From NCBI RefSeq assembly GCF_019090095.1, contig NZ_JAGQFP010000002.1, forward strand, positions 2,046,001 to 2,110,000: a DNA stretch of 64,000 bases, written 5' to 3'. Positions within the stretch are counted from its first letter, which is position 1; each line of letters starts with the position of its first letter. Both the position numbers and the translations under genes were made by a program. The notes under the pieces are model-generated. The model was not told the DNA's origin, ran no database searches, and saw nothing but the letters and a program-made list of their open reading frames with translations. Source of the DNA: Stutzerimonas stutzeri (GTDB taxonomy: Bacteria > Pseudomonadota > Gammaproteobacteria > Pseudomonadales > Pseudomonadaceae). This document shows, in pieces, positions 37,011-45,801 of this stretch.

Positions 37011-38075
37011 TTACCGACGTGGCGACGGTCCATAGCCTGTGCAGTCGTTGCCAATGTGTCGTTGCAGCACGTCCATCTGCGGCCGGTCCTTGCCTTCGAT
37101 GGGCTCGATAGCCAGGACATACTTGCCCCAGCCTGGTCCGCCGGCCCAGTAGGCGCTGGGCACACAGTGCTCATTGAGATAGCCGAGCAGATTGTCCATC
37201 GCGACCAGCATGGTTTCGGAGTGCGCTGGAACGCCGTACTCGCCAAGAAACCCTTTGAGATTGTGCTGTTGCAGCCACTCGATAAAGGGTCTGGCACGCT
37301 CTACGCCCAGCATCGGATCGACGGACTCATCGTCGGCGTAACGCCCGGAGAAGTCCTTGTCCAGGTACAGGTGGCCTTCGTAGACGAGCTTGTTCGCCGG
37401 ATCATCGAGCAGGAAGTCTTCGTTGACTTTGCGCCAGTGGAAAGCGCTGGACCAGCGGTCGCCCTCGACGAATATCAGTGTCTCCATGTCGACCTGGCGA
37501 ATCGCATCCACGGCCGCCTGGGCCGCTGCCGGCCAGAGTCCTTTGGTGGAGTGGGGCTCGTTCATGATGTCGTAGCCCAGTAGAGCGGGGTGGCCCTTGA
37601 AGCGCTCCGCCAGCTTGCGCCAGACATTCGCGTAGGCTTCGTAGGGCACGCTGCCCGAGCCGATCAACTTGCCCTTGTAGCGGGCGTAGTTGTGCATGTC
37701 GAGGATGACTTTCTGATCGTACTTGGCCGCGTAATCGAGCGTGCGCTCGAGCAGGCGAACCTGATCGAAGTTGAGGCCCAGGTCCAGATCGTGCTGCAGC
37801 CGTTCCCAGATGAAGGGAAAGCGGATCAGGCGAATGTTCTTTTGCGCGTAATAGGCGAAGTATTTTTCATCCGGGTAGAAATAATGGGTGCCGAGCTTGC
37901 CGGGCGTAACATGTGGGGCGAAGTTGGCTGCCGACAGGTTGATGCCGATAAGGTCGATACCACTGCTTTTCTCGCTGGGCTGGGCCTGCGCCAGCACAGC
38001 ACAGCCGGCCAGTGCCACGCCAGCGAGCAACCGTATCGTCGTAGTGGACAGAGGCAAAAGAATGCGACGTGCCAT
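37011..38075 (-). CDS. secreted GH5-type glycoside hydrolase
   Basis: 354 residues. N-terminal signal ending either at a lipobox-like LAGC (about residue 24) or after AQAQA, so it is either a lipoprotein or a soluble periplasmic protein. The catalytic TIM barrel of GH5 (cellulase A clan) shows the acid/base glutamate in LLGYDIMNEPHS and the nucleophile glutamate in FLGEYGVPAH, with IRLIRFPFIWERLQ near the start. The substrate is probably the polysaccharide made by this locus, as with other EPS-embedded hydrolases (PslG, AlgL). The start at 38075 follows AAGGTAATC. Confidence 0.88.
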   Translation of the reverse strand: MARRILLPLSTTTIRLLAGVALAGCAVLAQAQPSEKSSGIDLIGINLSAANFAPHVTPGKLGTHYFYPDEKYFAYYAQKNIRLIRFPFIWERLQHDLDLGLNFDQVRLLERTLDYAAKYDQKVILDMHNYARYKGKLIGSGSVPYEAYANVWRKLAERFKGHPALLGYDIMNEPHSTKGLWPAAAQAAVDAIRQVDMETLIFVEGDRWSSAFHWRKVNEDFLLDDPANKLVYEGHLYLDKDFSGRYADDESVDPMLGVERARPFIEWLQQHNLKGFLGEYGVPAHSETMLVAMDNLLGYLNEHCVPSAYWAGGPGWGKYVLAIEPIEGKDRPQMDVLQRHIGNDCTGYGPSPRR

Positions 38076-38254
38076 AGTGATTACCTTGATACCCAACGGC
38101 TCACTCTCGCGAAGCGAGATCAGAAGGGGCGCTGTATGACGGATGCGAACGGTCCGCCTGCCCGGCGCGGGCGGGCGAGTCGTCAATCAGGGAAAGGCGA
38201 GCATTGCCAGCGCTCCCGACATGCCGCGCATGTCGGGAAGCCGTGCCAGGGCGC

Positions 38255-40465
38255 TTATTTGCTCTGATAGTCGTATTGGTAGTAACCGTATTCGCTGTAG
38301 GTCGATGCCTTGCGCACCACGGCGTTGAAAATAACGCCCTTGACCAGCAATCCGTTCTGCTCGAGACGGCGCTTGGCGAATTCGATCTCCTTGACACCGT
38401 TCAGGCCGTAGCGAGTCACCATCATGGTGGTGCCCGCCTGACTGCCGACCAGCGCGGCATCGGTCACCGCGAGGATCGGCGGCGTATCGAAGATCACCAT
38501 GTCGTACATGCCGCTGATTTCCTTGACGAAGCGAGAAAAGTTCTCGTGCATCAACAGCTCGGATGGGTTCGGCGGCAGCTGACCGTGGGCGATCACGTGC
38601 AGGTTGTTGAGCTGGGTTTTCTGAATGGCGTCGAACAGCGTGATGCGGCCGGAGAGGATGTCCGACAGGCCTTTTTCGCCCTGGCAGCGCATGACCTTGT
38701 GCAGGTATCCCTTGCGCATGTCCGCATCGACCAGCAGTACCTTCTTGCCCGACTGCGCGATGACGGCAGCCAGGTTGCTGGTCACGAAGGACTTGCCCAC
38801 GCCCGGGCTGGGGCCGGTGATCATCAGGATGTTGTTCTTGGCCTCGATCATCGCGAAGTGCAAGCTGGTGCGCAGGCTGCGCATGGCTTCGGTCGCGAGA
38901 TCGGCTGGGTCGTTGATCGTCAGCAGGTAAGAGGCACTGCTCTTGTCGCGCTTGTAGTTGGCCAGGCGTTTTTCCAACGCGCCCTGCTTTTCACTGAACG
39001 GAATAGCAGCGTACACGGGGATGCCGGAGCGCTCGATTTCCTCCGGGTTTTCCACGCCACGCTTGAGCGCTTCGCGAACATAGACGAAGACCGTGGCCAG
39101 GATGACGCCGAGCAGCGTAGCGGCGATGACGATCAGGGGCTTGTTCGGCTTGACCGGGTCGTCGATGTCGGCATCGGCGTGGTCGACGATACGAACGTTG
39201 CCCACGGTGCCGGCCCGGATGATGTCCAGTTCCTGGGTCTTGTTCAGCAGCATCGCATAGGTTTCGGACGACACCTCGACATCACGGGTCAGACGCAGCA
39301 GTTCCTGCTGGGTCGAGGGCAGCGTGCCGATCTGCTTCTCCAGCTCGGCTTTCTGGCTCTTCAGCTGGTTGATCTGATTCATCAGCGCCTGGAAATTCGG
39401 GTGCTGACGGGTGAAGCGGCGCTCCATCTCGGTGCGCTTGAGGTTCTGCTCGGAGATCTGCTTTTCCAGATCGACGATGCGATCGAGCACCGACTGGGTC
39501 TCGGCCGTGATATCCACGGAACGGTTGCCGGTCTGGTACTTGTTCAGGGCCGTCTGCGCCGCATCGAGCTTCTTGCGGACTTCTGGCACCTGCTCATTGA
39601 GGAATTCCAGGCTCTGGGTCGCTTCGGCCGCATTGCGGGCGATGTTCTGGTCGACATAACGCCGCGCGACTTCCTCGAGCACTTCGATGGCCTTGTCCGG
39701 ATCGGTGCCTTCGAGGGTCACGGTGATGATGCCGGACTGCTTGCCGAGCTCACCGGCCGACAGGCGGTTACGGTAATCCTCGGTGGTCGCGTAGGTGCGG
39801 TTCTTGATGACCGTGAACGTGGTGCCGGGTCGAGCGTTGAGTTCGCTGACGGTAATGGCGTAGTCCGGCGTTTCGACCAGCTCGCCGACTACGCCCTGGG
39901 CTACCACTTCGCCATCGGGGTCACGAAGGATGAAACCATTGTTCTCTGCGGCTTCCAGGGTCAATTCTTCCCCGTGCATCTGGTCCGGCACGATCAGGTG
40001 CGTCACGCGCAGGGATTCGCCGCCCCAGGCGTAGGATTCGAACCCTTCGGGGTACCAGCCCAGCTCACCCTCGGTGGACGGTTCGAACTGGCGATAGATA
40101 AAGCCGCCGATCAGGGGGAAGTGGTGTGGCTCGATGATGATGTCGAGATTCAGCGCCTCGACCGTGCCGCCGACGACGGAGCGCGACTTGAGCAGCGCGA
40201 TCTCGGTCTGCGCCGGTGATACCGCCGGGGTCGTGTTGACCACGTCGGTCAGGCTGGGCAGCCCGTTTTTCGGCTCGATCTGAATCATCGCGCCCGCCAG
40301 GTACACCGGTGTCGCCAGCAACGCATAGGCGACACCCAGGGCAGCGAAGAATCCTGTGATGGTCAGGATCAGGGCGCGGTTGTTGATGAAGGTGTCAAAG
40401 AGGTGGGCAAGGTCAATGTCCTTTTCCTCTTTGGTTTCATATATGGGGCGGGGCATGGTGGTCAT
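38255..40465 (-). CDS. wzc: Wzc-type polysaccharide co-polymerase and tyrosine autokinase
   Basis: 736 residues, the usual Wzc length. The Wzz domain has two membrane segments (about residues 31-52 and 440-460) around a periplasmic coiled coil (about 270-400). A GNVR-type central region lies before the second helix. The cytoplasmic BY-kinase has Walker A in GPSPGVGKSFVTSNL (about 545), the A-prime motif in VLLVDADMRKG and Walker B in VIFDTPPIL. The C-terminus is a tyrosine cluster (YSEYGYYQYDY, six Tyr). With Wza it spans the envelope; cycling between phosphorylated and dephosphorylated forms controls chain length. Confidence 0.95.
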   Translation of the reverse strand: MTTMPRPIYETKEEKDIDLAHLFDTFINNRALILTITGFFAALGVAYALLATPVYLAGAMIQIEPKNGLPSLTDVVNTTPAVSPAQTEIALLKSRSVVGGTVEALNLDIIIEPHHFPLIGGFIYRQFEPSTEGELGWYPEGFESYAWGGESLRVTHLIVPDQMHGEELTLEAAENNGFILRDPDGEVVAQGVVGELVETPDYAITVSELNARPGTTFTVIKNRTYATTEDYRNRLSAGELGKQSGIITVTLEGTDPDKAIEVLEEVARRYVDQNIARNAAEATQSLEFLNEQVPEVRKKLDAAQTALNKYQTGNRSVDITAETQSVLDRIVDLEKQISEQNLKRTEMERRFTRQHPNFQALMNQINQLKSQKAELEKQIGTLPSTQQELLRLTRDVEVSSETYAMLLNKTQELDIIRAGTVGNVRIVDHADADIDDPVKPNKPLIVIAATLLGVILATVFVYVREALKRGVENPEEIERSGIPVYAAIPFSEKQGALEKRLANYKRDKSSASYLLTINDPADLATEAMRSLRTSLHFAMIEAKNNILMITGPSPGVGKSFVTSNLAAVIAQSGKKVLLVDADMRKGYLHKVMRCQGEKGLSDILSGRITLFDAIQKTQLNNLHVIAHGQLPPNPSELLMHENFSRFVKEISGMYDMVIFDTPPILAVTDAALVGSQAGTTMMVTRYGLNGVKEIEFAKRRLEQNGLLVKGVIFNAVVRKASTYSEYGYYQYDYQSK

Positions 40466-40480
40466 TGAAGTTCCTTCTTC

Positions 40481-40918
40481 TTATTTCAGGTAAGGAAGCC
40501 AGCTTTCGACGGACTGCATCAGAAGGCTGTGAACATGTTCGAATGCGGGTTTGGATTGACGAAAAGGGTCGGGAATCTGCATGTCATCCAGCCACTTGCC
40601 TATCAGGAAGGTCTTGCCGTGGACCTCGGGGGCCATCTGGCGAATATGCTGGATGTGACTCTGCTCCATGGCGAGGATCAGGTCCGCCTGGTGCAGCATG
40701 TCGCTGTCAACCTGCCGAGCACGGTGGGCTCGGTGTTCCAGCCCGTGATCGGTCAGCACTTCATGTGCGGTTTTGTCCATAGGGTTGCCTACCAGTGCAC
40801 CTATACCTGCCGAGCTGATGGTCAGCCCTTTTCCCTGGAGTCTGTGCAACAGCATCGCTTCGGCCGCCGGGCTTCTGCAGATGTTGCCGACACAGACAAT
40901 CAATATGTTCTGAAACAT
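40481..40918 (-). CDS. wzb: low-molecular-weight protein-tyrosine phosphatase (Wzb-like)
   Basis: 145 residues. The P-loop C-x5-R is CVGNICRS, with nucleophile Cys9 and Arg15, and the general-acid aspartate is in IPDPF near residue 115. It should dephosphorylate the Wzc tyrosine cluster. Its stop is 16 bases before the wzc start, so the two are co-transcribed. Cytoplasmic. Confidence 0.94.
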   Translation of the reverse strand: MFQNILIVCVGNICRSPAAEAMLLHRLQGKGLTISSAGIGALVGNPMDKTAHEVLTDHGLEHRAHRARQVDSDMLHQADLILAMEQSHIQHIRQMAPEVHGKTFLIGKWLDDMQIPDPFRQSKPAFEHVHSLLMQSVESWLPYLK

Positions 40919-41076
40919 GTCGCTTAGCCTCTCAGCCCTGAATTCACGGGCGGTTGGGCGCGCGTGTCACGGAACGCAAATCTGATATTCGCTCGTGTCA
41001 TTAGTTCAATCGTCCTGCTGTGCTCGTGCGGGTATCGGGCGGGTCGCCCTGTAAGTCGCCGTCATGCAAGCAGCAA

Positions 41077-42513
41077 TCAGTAAACGTCCTTGTTTAACAG
41101 CAGCGCAGGGATGGTGCGAGCGAGGATGTAGATGTCGAACCAGACCGACCAGCGTTCGATATAGTCCAGGTCGAACTCGACGCGTTTTTCGATCTTTTCG
41201 AGGGTGTCTGTTTCGCCGCGGTAGCCGTTGATCTGTGCCCAGCCGGTAATGCCTGGCTTGACGCGGTGGCGCGCGGAGTACTCCGACACGGCGTCTTCGA
41301 ACAGCACGCCGGCGGCCTTGGTTGCGGTCGCATGGGGGCGCGGGCCAACCATGGACATGCTGCCGAGGAACACATTCAGCAGTTGGGGCAGTTCGTCGAG
41401 GCTGGTCTTGCGGATGAAGCGGCCAACGCGGGTGATGCGATCGTCGTCACGGGTGGTCTGGCGGTCGGCATTAGCGTCGCTGCGCTCGTGGTACATGGAG
41501 CGGAATTTGTAGACTTCGATCAGGCGGTTGTTGTAGCCGTAGCGCTTTTGCTTGAACAGCACCGGACCGCGGGAATCCAGCTTGATCGCCAGCGCCAGCA
41601 GCAGCATGACCGGGGCGGCAGCGAGCAAGGCGAGGCTCGACAGGATGATGTCTTCGATGCGCTTGAACATCGGCGACCAGCCACGCAGCGGCAGGTCGGA
41701 TGCGATCAGCGTCGGCAGGCCGCCGACTTCGGTGATGCGCTTGTTGGCATGACGAAACGCGACCATGTCCGGAACCAGCAGCACGTTGACCGGCAACTTG
41801 CGCAGTTCATTGATGACTTGGCCGATACGGCTGTCGGCGAACCAGGGCAATGCGACCAGCACCTGGGTGACCTTTTCTTCGCGAATCATCTGCTCCAGGT
41901 CGCGGGTGTTGCCCAGCAACGGCAGGTCCGCAAGGGTCTTGGGCAGGCGCTCAAGACGGTCGTCGATGAAGCCGAGAACGCCGGTGCGGATGTCGCGATG
42001 GTGGGCCAGATACTCAGCCACACGTATGCCGTTGTCGGTGCCGCCCAGAATGACCGCATTCTGCAGATAGACGCCTTTGGCCATCAGGCGACGGAACAGC
42101 GCAAGCATCATCAGGCGCTCGGCGCCGAACAGCACGCCGCTGGTGACGAACCAGAAGGTCAGGTGCTTGGCTTCGAGATAGCTGAACATGCCCAGTCCTT
42201 GGTGCATGAAGATCAGCAGGCTGAACGCCGCGGCCCAGGCCACCAGCATTGTGCGGAAGCGCAGCAGCGTGCTGAACACCTCTTCGCTGTAGATGCCGAC
42301 CGACTGGAAGATGACCACGCTGATGACGCCGAAGAACATCAGGAAGGTGCTGAAGGTCCCGCCGCCTACCGGCAATTCCAGCGGCAGAAACAGCAGCAAC
42401 AGGACGCCGGGCAGCACGGAGGTGAGGCCGTGGATCAGGCGAATACTGGCTAGGAAGTAATCAACGAAACTGGGGTGGGCGTACTCAAGGGTTCCAACGG
42501 ACTGTAAGCGCAT
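41077..42513 (-). CDS. wcaJ: undecaprenyl-phosphate glucose phosphotransferase (WcaJ-like)
   Basis: 478 residues, PHPT family. Four N-terminal membrane helices (about residues 20-145) precede a Rossmann-like CoA-binding domain (about 150-260) and a reentrant-helix catalytic domain (about 285-478). The catalytic part shows DSRGPVLFKQKRYGYNN, EVYKFRSM, RKTSLDELPQLLNVFLG and PGITGWAQINGYRG. It attaches glucose-1-phosphate (or galactose-1-phosphate) to undecaprenyl phosphate, beginning the repeat unit. It is the first gene of the locus, 158 bases before wzb. Confidence 0.93.
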   Translation of the reverse strand: MRLQSVGTLEYAHPSFVDYFLASIRLIHGLTSVLPGVLLLLFLPLELPVGGGTFSTFLMFFGVISVVIFQSVGIYSEEVFSTLLRFRTMLVAWAAAFSLLIFMHQGLGMFSYLEAKHLTFWFVTSGVLFGAERLMMLALFRRLMAKGVYLQNAVILGGTDNGIRVAEYLAHHRDIRTGVLGFIDDRLERLPKTLADLPLLGNTRDLEQMIREEKVTQVLVALPWFADSRIGQVINELRKLPVNVLLVPDMVAFRHANKRITEVGGLPTLIASDLPLRGWSPMFKRIEDIILSSLALLAAAPVMLLLALAIKLDSRGPVLFKQKRYGYNNRLIEVYKFRSMYHERSDANADRQTTRDDDRITRVGRFIRKTSLDELPQLLNVFLGSMSMVGPRPHATATKAAGVLFEDAVSEYSARHRVKPGITGWAQINGYRGETDTLEKIEKRVEFDLDYIERWSVWFDIYILARTIPALLLNKDVY

Positions 42514-42883
42514 ACAAGGCTCCTTCCTACGGCTATTGCTAGCTCAATACTCGATTCGATCGCCGCGATCCGCGGTTCTGATGGCAGGCCGCTATCGCAA
42601 CCTTCTGCTGGACAACTGCTCCGACCGTCTTCCTGGAAATGAGTTCACCCGAAAGACGTAAAGTCGCCTTCGGATGCCTAGAATTAAATGAACCGTGTAA
42701 ACGACTGAAATTTAAAGAAAAACCGAATTTACCCGGTCGGTTTATCGTTTTTGCAGGCGCTCGATTCTGACCGATGGTCTGCGGCGCCTGCAGTCGGCTT
42801 AACCCTGCTGTGGGGCTACCAAGCCACAACTTTCCGGCGTTGCGGCGGGTCTTATCTGCGGTATTGAACGGGAAACGATTGGC
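42514..42883. other. 370-base divergent promoter region of the polysaccharide locus
   Basis: This lies between divergent wcaJ and the lipid-kinase gene. An AT-rich patch at about 42680-42750 contrasts with the surrounding GC-rich DNA and contains an inverted repeat (AAACCGA with TCGGTTT around eight bases, about 42721-42746). It is the most likely regulatory region for the whole locus. I did not find a JUMPstart/ops element. Confidence 0.55.
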
Positions 42884-43813
42884 ATGAACACATCCAAGGC
42901 ATTGCTGGTGCTCCATGGGAAACAAGCGGTCAACGAGGACCTGCGAGCCGCGGTCAGCGAATGGCGTCAACTGGGAAACGAACTGGCTGTCAGGGTGACC
43001 TGGGAGGCGGGTGATACCGCGCGGCTGGTGCGCGAGGCGCTCGATGCAGGCTATCGCACGCTGGTTGCCGGTGGCGGGGACGGCACCGTACGGGAAATGG
43101 CGCAGGCACTGCTGGCCAACGGGAGTGATGCGAGCATGGCCGTGTTGCCGTTGGGCACCGCCAACGACTTCGCGCATGCCGCGGAAATTCCGCTGGCACC
43201 GTTCGAGGCATTGACCCTGCTCAGCCGTGAGCCGGTGCCGGTGGATGTCGGCGAAATGAATGGCGAGCCCTTCCTCAACATGGCGACCGGTGGCTTCGGC
43301 TCGAAGGTCACGGCGACCACTTCCGAGGAATTGAAAAGGGTGCTCGGCGGGAGCGCCTATCTGCTGACCGGGCTGTCGCGTTTCAACGAACTGCGCGCTG
43401 CCTGGGGGCGGTTCGTCGCGCCGGACTTCGCCTGGGAAGGAGAGTTTCTCGCCCTCGGGATCGGCAATGGACGCCAGTCCGGTGGCGGGCAGCAGCTTTG
43501 CCCGCAAGCCTCGATCGACGACGGCCTGCTCGACCTCTGTATCGTGCCGGCTCCAGCCGATGCGGTAGGGACGCTCGGCACGCTGTTGAGCGGCGGCCTG
43601 CTGGGCATCGATACCGTTTCGGTGTCCGCGCGGGTGCCATGGCTCGAGGTTGAAGGGCCGGACGAAATCAGCATCAACCTTGACGGCGAACCCTGTGCGG
43701 CGAAATGCATGCGGTTCTCCGTAAGGCGCCGTGCGCTGCGGCTGCATCTGCCCGACGACAGCCCGCTGCTACGCGACGAACCCTTGCCGCGTGCTCAACA
43801 GCAGACTGCCTGA
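42884..43813 (+). CDS. yegS: YegS-like lipid kinase
   Basis: 309 residues, the diacylglycerol-kinase catalytic family. The nucleotide-binding GGGDGT is in LVAGGGDGTVREMA (about residues 60-73), and AVLPLGTANDFAH (about 87-99) and the C-terminal DDGLLDLCIV complete the signature. The protein phosphorylates a lipid such as phosphatidylglycerol in E. coli YegS; the natural substrate here is unknown. It matches PA3023 in order with slt and uup. Confidence 0.9.
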   Translation: MNTSKALLVLHGKQAVNEDLRAAVSEWRQLGNELAVRVTWEAGDTARLVREALDAGYRTLVAGGGDGTVREMAQALLANGSDASMAVLPLGTANDFAHAAEIPLAPFEALTLLSREPVPVDVGEMNGEPFLNMATGGFGSKVTATTSEELKRVLGGSAYLLTGLSRFNELRAAWGRFVAPDFAWEGEFLALGIGNGRQSGGGQQLCPQASIDDGLLDLCIVPAPADAVGTLGTLLSGGLLGIDTVSVSARVPWLEVEGPDEISINLDGEPCAAKCMRFSVRRRALRLHLPDDSPLLRDEPLPRAQQQTA

Positions 43814-43937
43814 TCCGTCGCGCTCGGCTTGAGCCGGGCGCGGTTTGGGGCGCCCGATAAATACTTTCCATGACGGATCAAGCGGGGACGTCTGCGGCCG
43901 ATAGCTTCCTAGTTCCCTTATTCACAAGGAGCCCGCT

Positions 43938-44870
43938 ATGGCCGGCATTCTAGAGTCAGTCGATCAACGCACCCGGTTGGTGGGGCAGAATCGCCTGGAA
44001 ATCCTCATGTTCAGGCTTTCGGGCCGTCAGCAATTTGCCATCAACGTGTTCAAGGTGCAGGAAGTGGTGCAGCTGCCGAAGATGACGCTGATGCCGCACC
44101 GCCACGGGTCGGTTTGCGGGGTCGTCAATCTGCGTGGCCAGACGCTGCCGGTGATCGACCTGTCGCGCGCCATCGGGCTGCGACCACTGGTGCCGGACGA
44201 GCGCAGCACTATCATCGTGACCGAATACAACCGCTCGATTCAGGCGTTTCTGGTCGGCGGCGTGGATCGCATCCTCAATCTCAATTGGGAGGAGGTGTTG
44301 CCGCCGCCCTCGACCGCTGGACGTCAGCACTACCTCACCGCCATCACCAAGGTCGACGACGCATTGGTCGAGGTGATCGACGTGGAGAAGGTGCTGGCCG
44401 AAATCGTTCCCTATGACACCAGCATCTCGCCGGAGCGCCTGACCGACCCCGTGCTCGAACGCGCCAGAGGGCGTGAGGTGCTCTGCGTCGACGATTCGAC
44501 AGTTGCCCTGGCGCAGCTGCGCGAAACCTTGAGTCAGCTCGGCATCACCGTCCATTCGGCGAGCGACGGCATGAAGGGGTTGAACAAGCTCAAGGCCTGG
44601 GCCGACGCCGGAGAAATCCTCACCGATCGATTGCTGATGGTGTTCACCGATGCCGAAATGCCGGAAATGGACGGCTATCGGCTGACTACCGAAATCCGCA
44701 ACGATCCGCGTCTGCGGGACCTGTATGTGGTGCTGCATACCTCGCTGTCCGGCAGCTTCAACCTGGCGATGGTGAAGAAAGTCGGTTGCGACAACTTCCT
44801 TTCCAAGTTTCAGCCGGAGAAACTGGTGGATGTCGTCCGGGATCGCCTGATGCAGGACGAACCCCACTGA
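43938..44870 (+). CDS. cheV: chemotaxis coupling protein CheV
   Basis: 310 residues. An N-terminal CheW domain (about 15-160, with FAINVFKVQEVVQLP and GVVNLRGQTLPVIDLSRAIG) is joined to a C-terminal receiver (about 174-305). The receiver has the acid pair in VLCVDDSTV, the phospho-acceptor in VFTDAEMPEMDGYRL and Lys in FLSKFQPEKL. Such CheW-REC fusions link receptors to CheA and adapt by phosphorylation. AAGGAG precedes the start. It follows the lipid kinase by 124 bases. Confidence 0.94.
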   Translation: MAGILESVDQRTRLVGQNRLEILMFRLSGRQQFAINVFKVQEVVQLPKMTLMPHRHGSVCGVVNLRGQTLPVIDLSRAIGLRPLVPDERSTIIVTEYNRSIQAFLVGGVDRILNLNWEEVLPPPSTAGRQHYLTAITKVDDALVEVIDVEKVLAEIVPYDTSISPERLTDPVLERARGREVLCVDDSTVALAQLRETLSQLGITVHSASDGMKGLNKLKAWADAGEILTDRLLMVFTDAEMPEMDGYRLTTEIRNDPRLRDLYVVLHTSLSGSFNLAMVKKVGCDNFLSKFQPEKLVDVVRDRLMQDEPH

Positions 44871-44895
44871 CCCGCTAGCCGATCGAGGCCTCCGT

Positions 44896-45699
44896 ATGCA
44901 CCTGTCTTCGCTGTACCGCTTCCCTCTCAAGTCCGGTTCCGCTGAAGAGCTGACGGAGGCCCGATGCGACGCACTGGGCTTGGTCGGAGACCGCCGCTGG
45001 ATGGTCGTCGACGCCGCGACCGGGAAGTTCCTGACGCAGCGTGTGTTACCGCGAATGGCATTGCTGAGCGCGTTATGGCGAGGCGACTCGACCCTGGTCC
45101 TGAGCGCGCCGGGCATGGAGCCGCTGCCGGTACCCGTCCCCGACGCGCAGAGCGTCGCGCTCGGAGTACTGATCTGGCGCGAAAGCTTGCAGGCGCCTGA
45201 TGCGGGGGATGCCGCGGCGGAATGGCTTTCGCGGTTGCTCGATCGTCCTTGCCGGTTGGTGCATCTTCCCGCGCACCAGGGTATTCAGATCGACCAGGAC
45301 TACGCTCACCCCGGTGAGCAGACGGCGTTCAGCGACGGCTTTCCGTTTCTGCTCATAGGTCAGCGCTCGCTCGACGATCTGTCCGCGCGCGTCGGGCAGT
45401 TGCTCGATACGAGGCGCTTCCGGCCGAACCTGGTGATCGCCGGTGCGGCGCCCTATGCCGAAGACCGGTGGCGGCGCATTCGTATCGGCGACATGACGTT
45501 TCGCGTGGTCAAGGCGTGTTCACGCTGCATCATCCCGACCATCGATCCGCTCACGGGCCAGCAGAGCCCCAACCGCGAACCCCTGACCACCTTGTTGAGC
45601 TATCGCAAAGGCGATGGCGGCGTGTTCTTCGGCCAGAATCTCATTGCCGAAGGTACCGGTGCGCTGAGCGTGGGGATGCCGGTCGAAGTGCTCGAATAG
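44896..45699 (+). CDS. MOSC-domain protein (molybdenum-cofactor sulfurase C-terminal type)
   Basis: 267 residues. An N-terminal MOSC_N beta-barrel (about 1-115) starts with LSSLYRFPLKSGSAEEL. The MOSC domain (about 125-262) includes RFRPNLVIAGAAPYAEDRW and the conserved cysteine in KACSRCIIPTIDP. Members handle activated sulfur or bind molybdenum cofactor; YcbX-like members reduce N-hydroxylated bases. The start at 44896 is 25 bases after cheV, so the two may share a transcript. Confidence 0.9.
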   Translation: MHLSSLYRFPLKSGSAEELTEARCDALGLVGDRRWMVVDAATGKFLTQRVLPRMALLSALWRGDSTLVLSAPGMEPLPVPVPDAQSVALGVLIWRESLQAPDAGDAAAEWLSRLLDRPCRLVHLPAHQGIQIDQDYAHPGEQTAFSDGFPFLLIGQRSLDDLSARVGQLLDTRRFRPNLVIAGAAPYAEDRWRRIRIGDMTFRVVKACSRCIIPTIDPLTGQQSPNREPLTTLLSYRKGDGGVFFGQNLIAEGTGALSVGMPVEVLE

Positions 45700-45772
45700 C
45701 CCCTTCGACAACTAATGACGCAACGGTGCCCGCCCTTGGAAGCGGACACCGTCAGCTCCCTGATCGAGTCGT

Positions 45773-45794
45773 CGCCGCCCAAGCAAGGGCGGCG
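45773..45794. terminator. bidirectional hairpin between convergent genes
   Basis: CGCCGCCC, loop AAGCAA, GGGCGGCG: a perfect 8-bp stem between the MOSC stop (45699) and the slt stop (45802). No T-tract, so only a candidate terminator. Confidence 0.55.
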
Positions 45795-45801
45795 TGGTGG
45801 C

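Noticed and set aside
38204..40219. 671-codon open frame on the plus strand opposite wzc
   Set aside because: It is a mirror of the wzc coding strand in high-GC DNA, gives a biased non-family sequence, and Wzc is a certain gene with all motifs.
42514..42883. JUMPstart/ops element or sigma-54 promoter before the polysaccharide locus
   Set aside because: Neither GGCGGTAG nor a TGGCAC-N5-TTGC pattern was found on the minus strand in this region.
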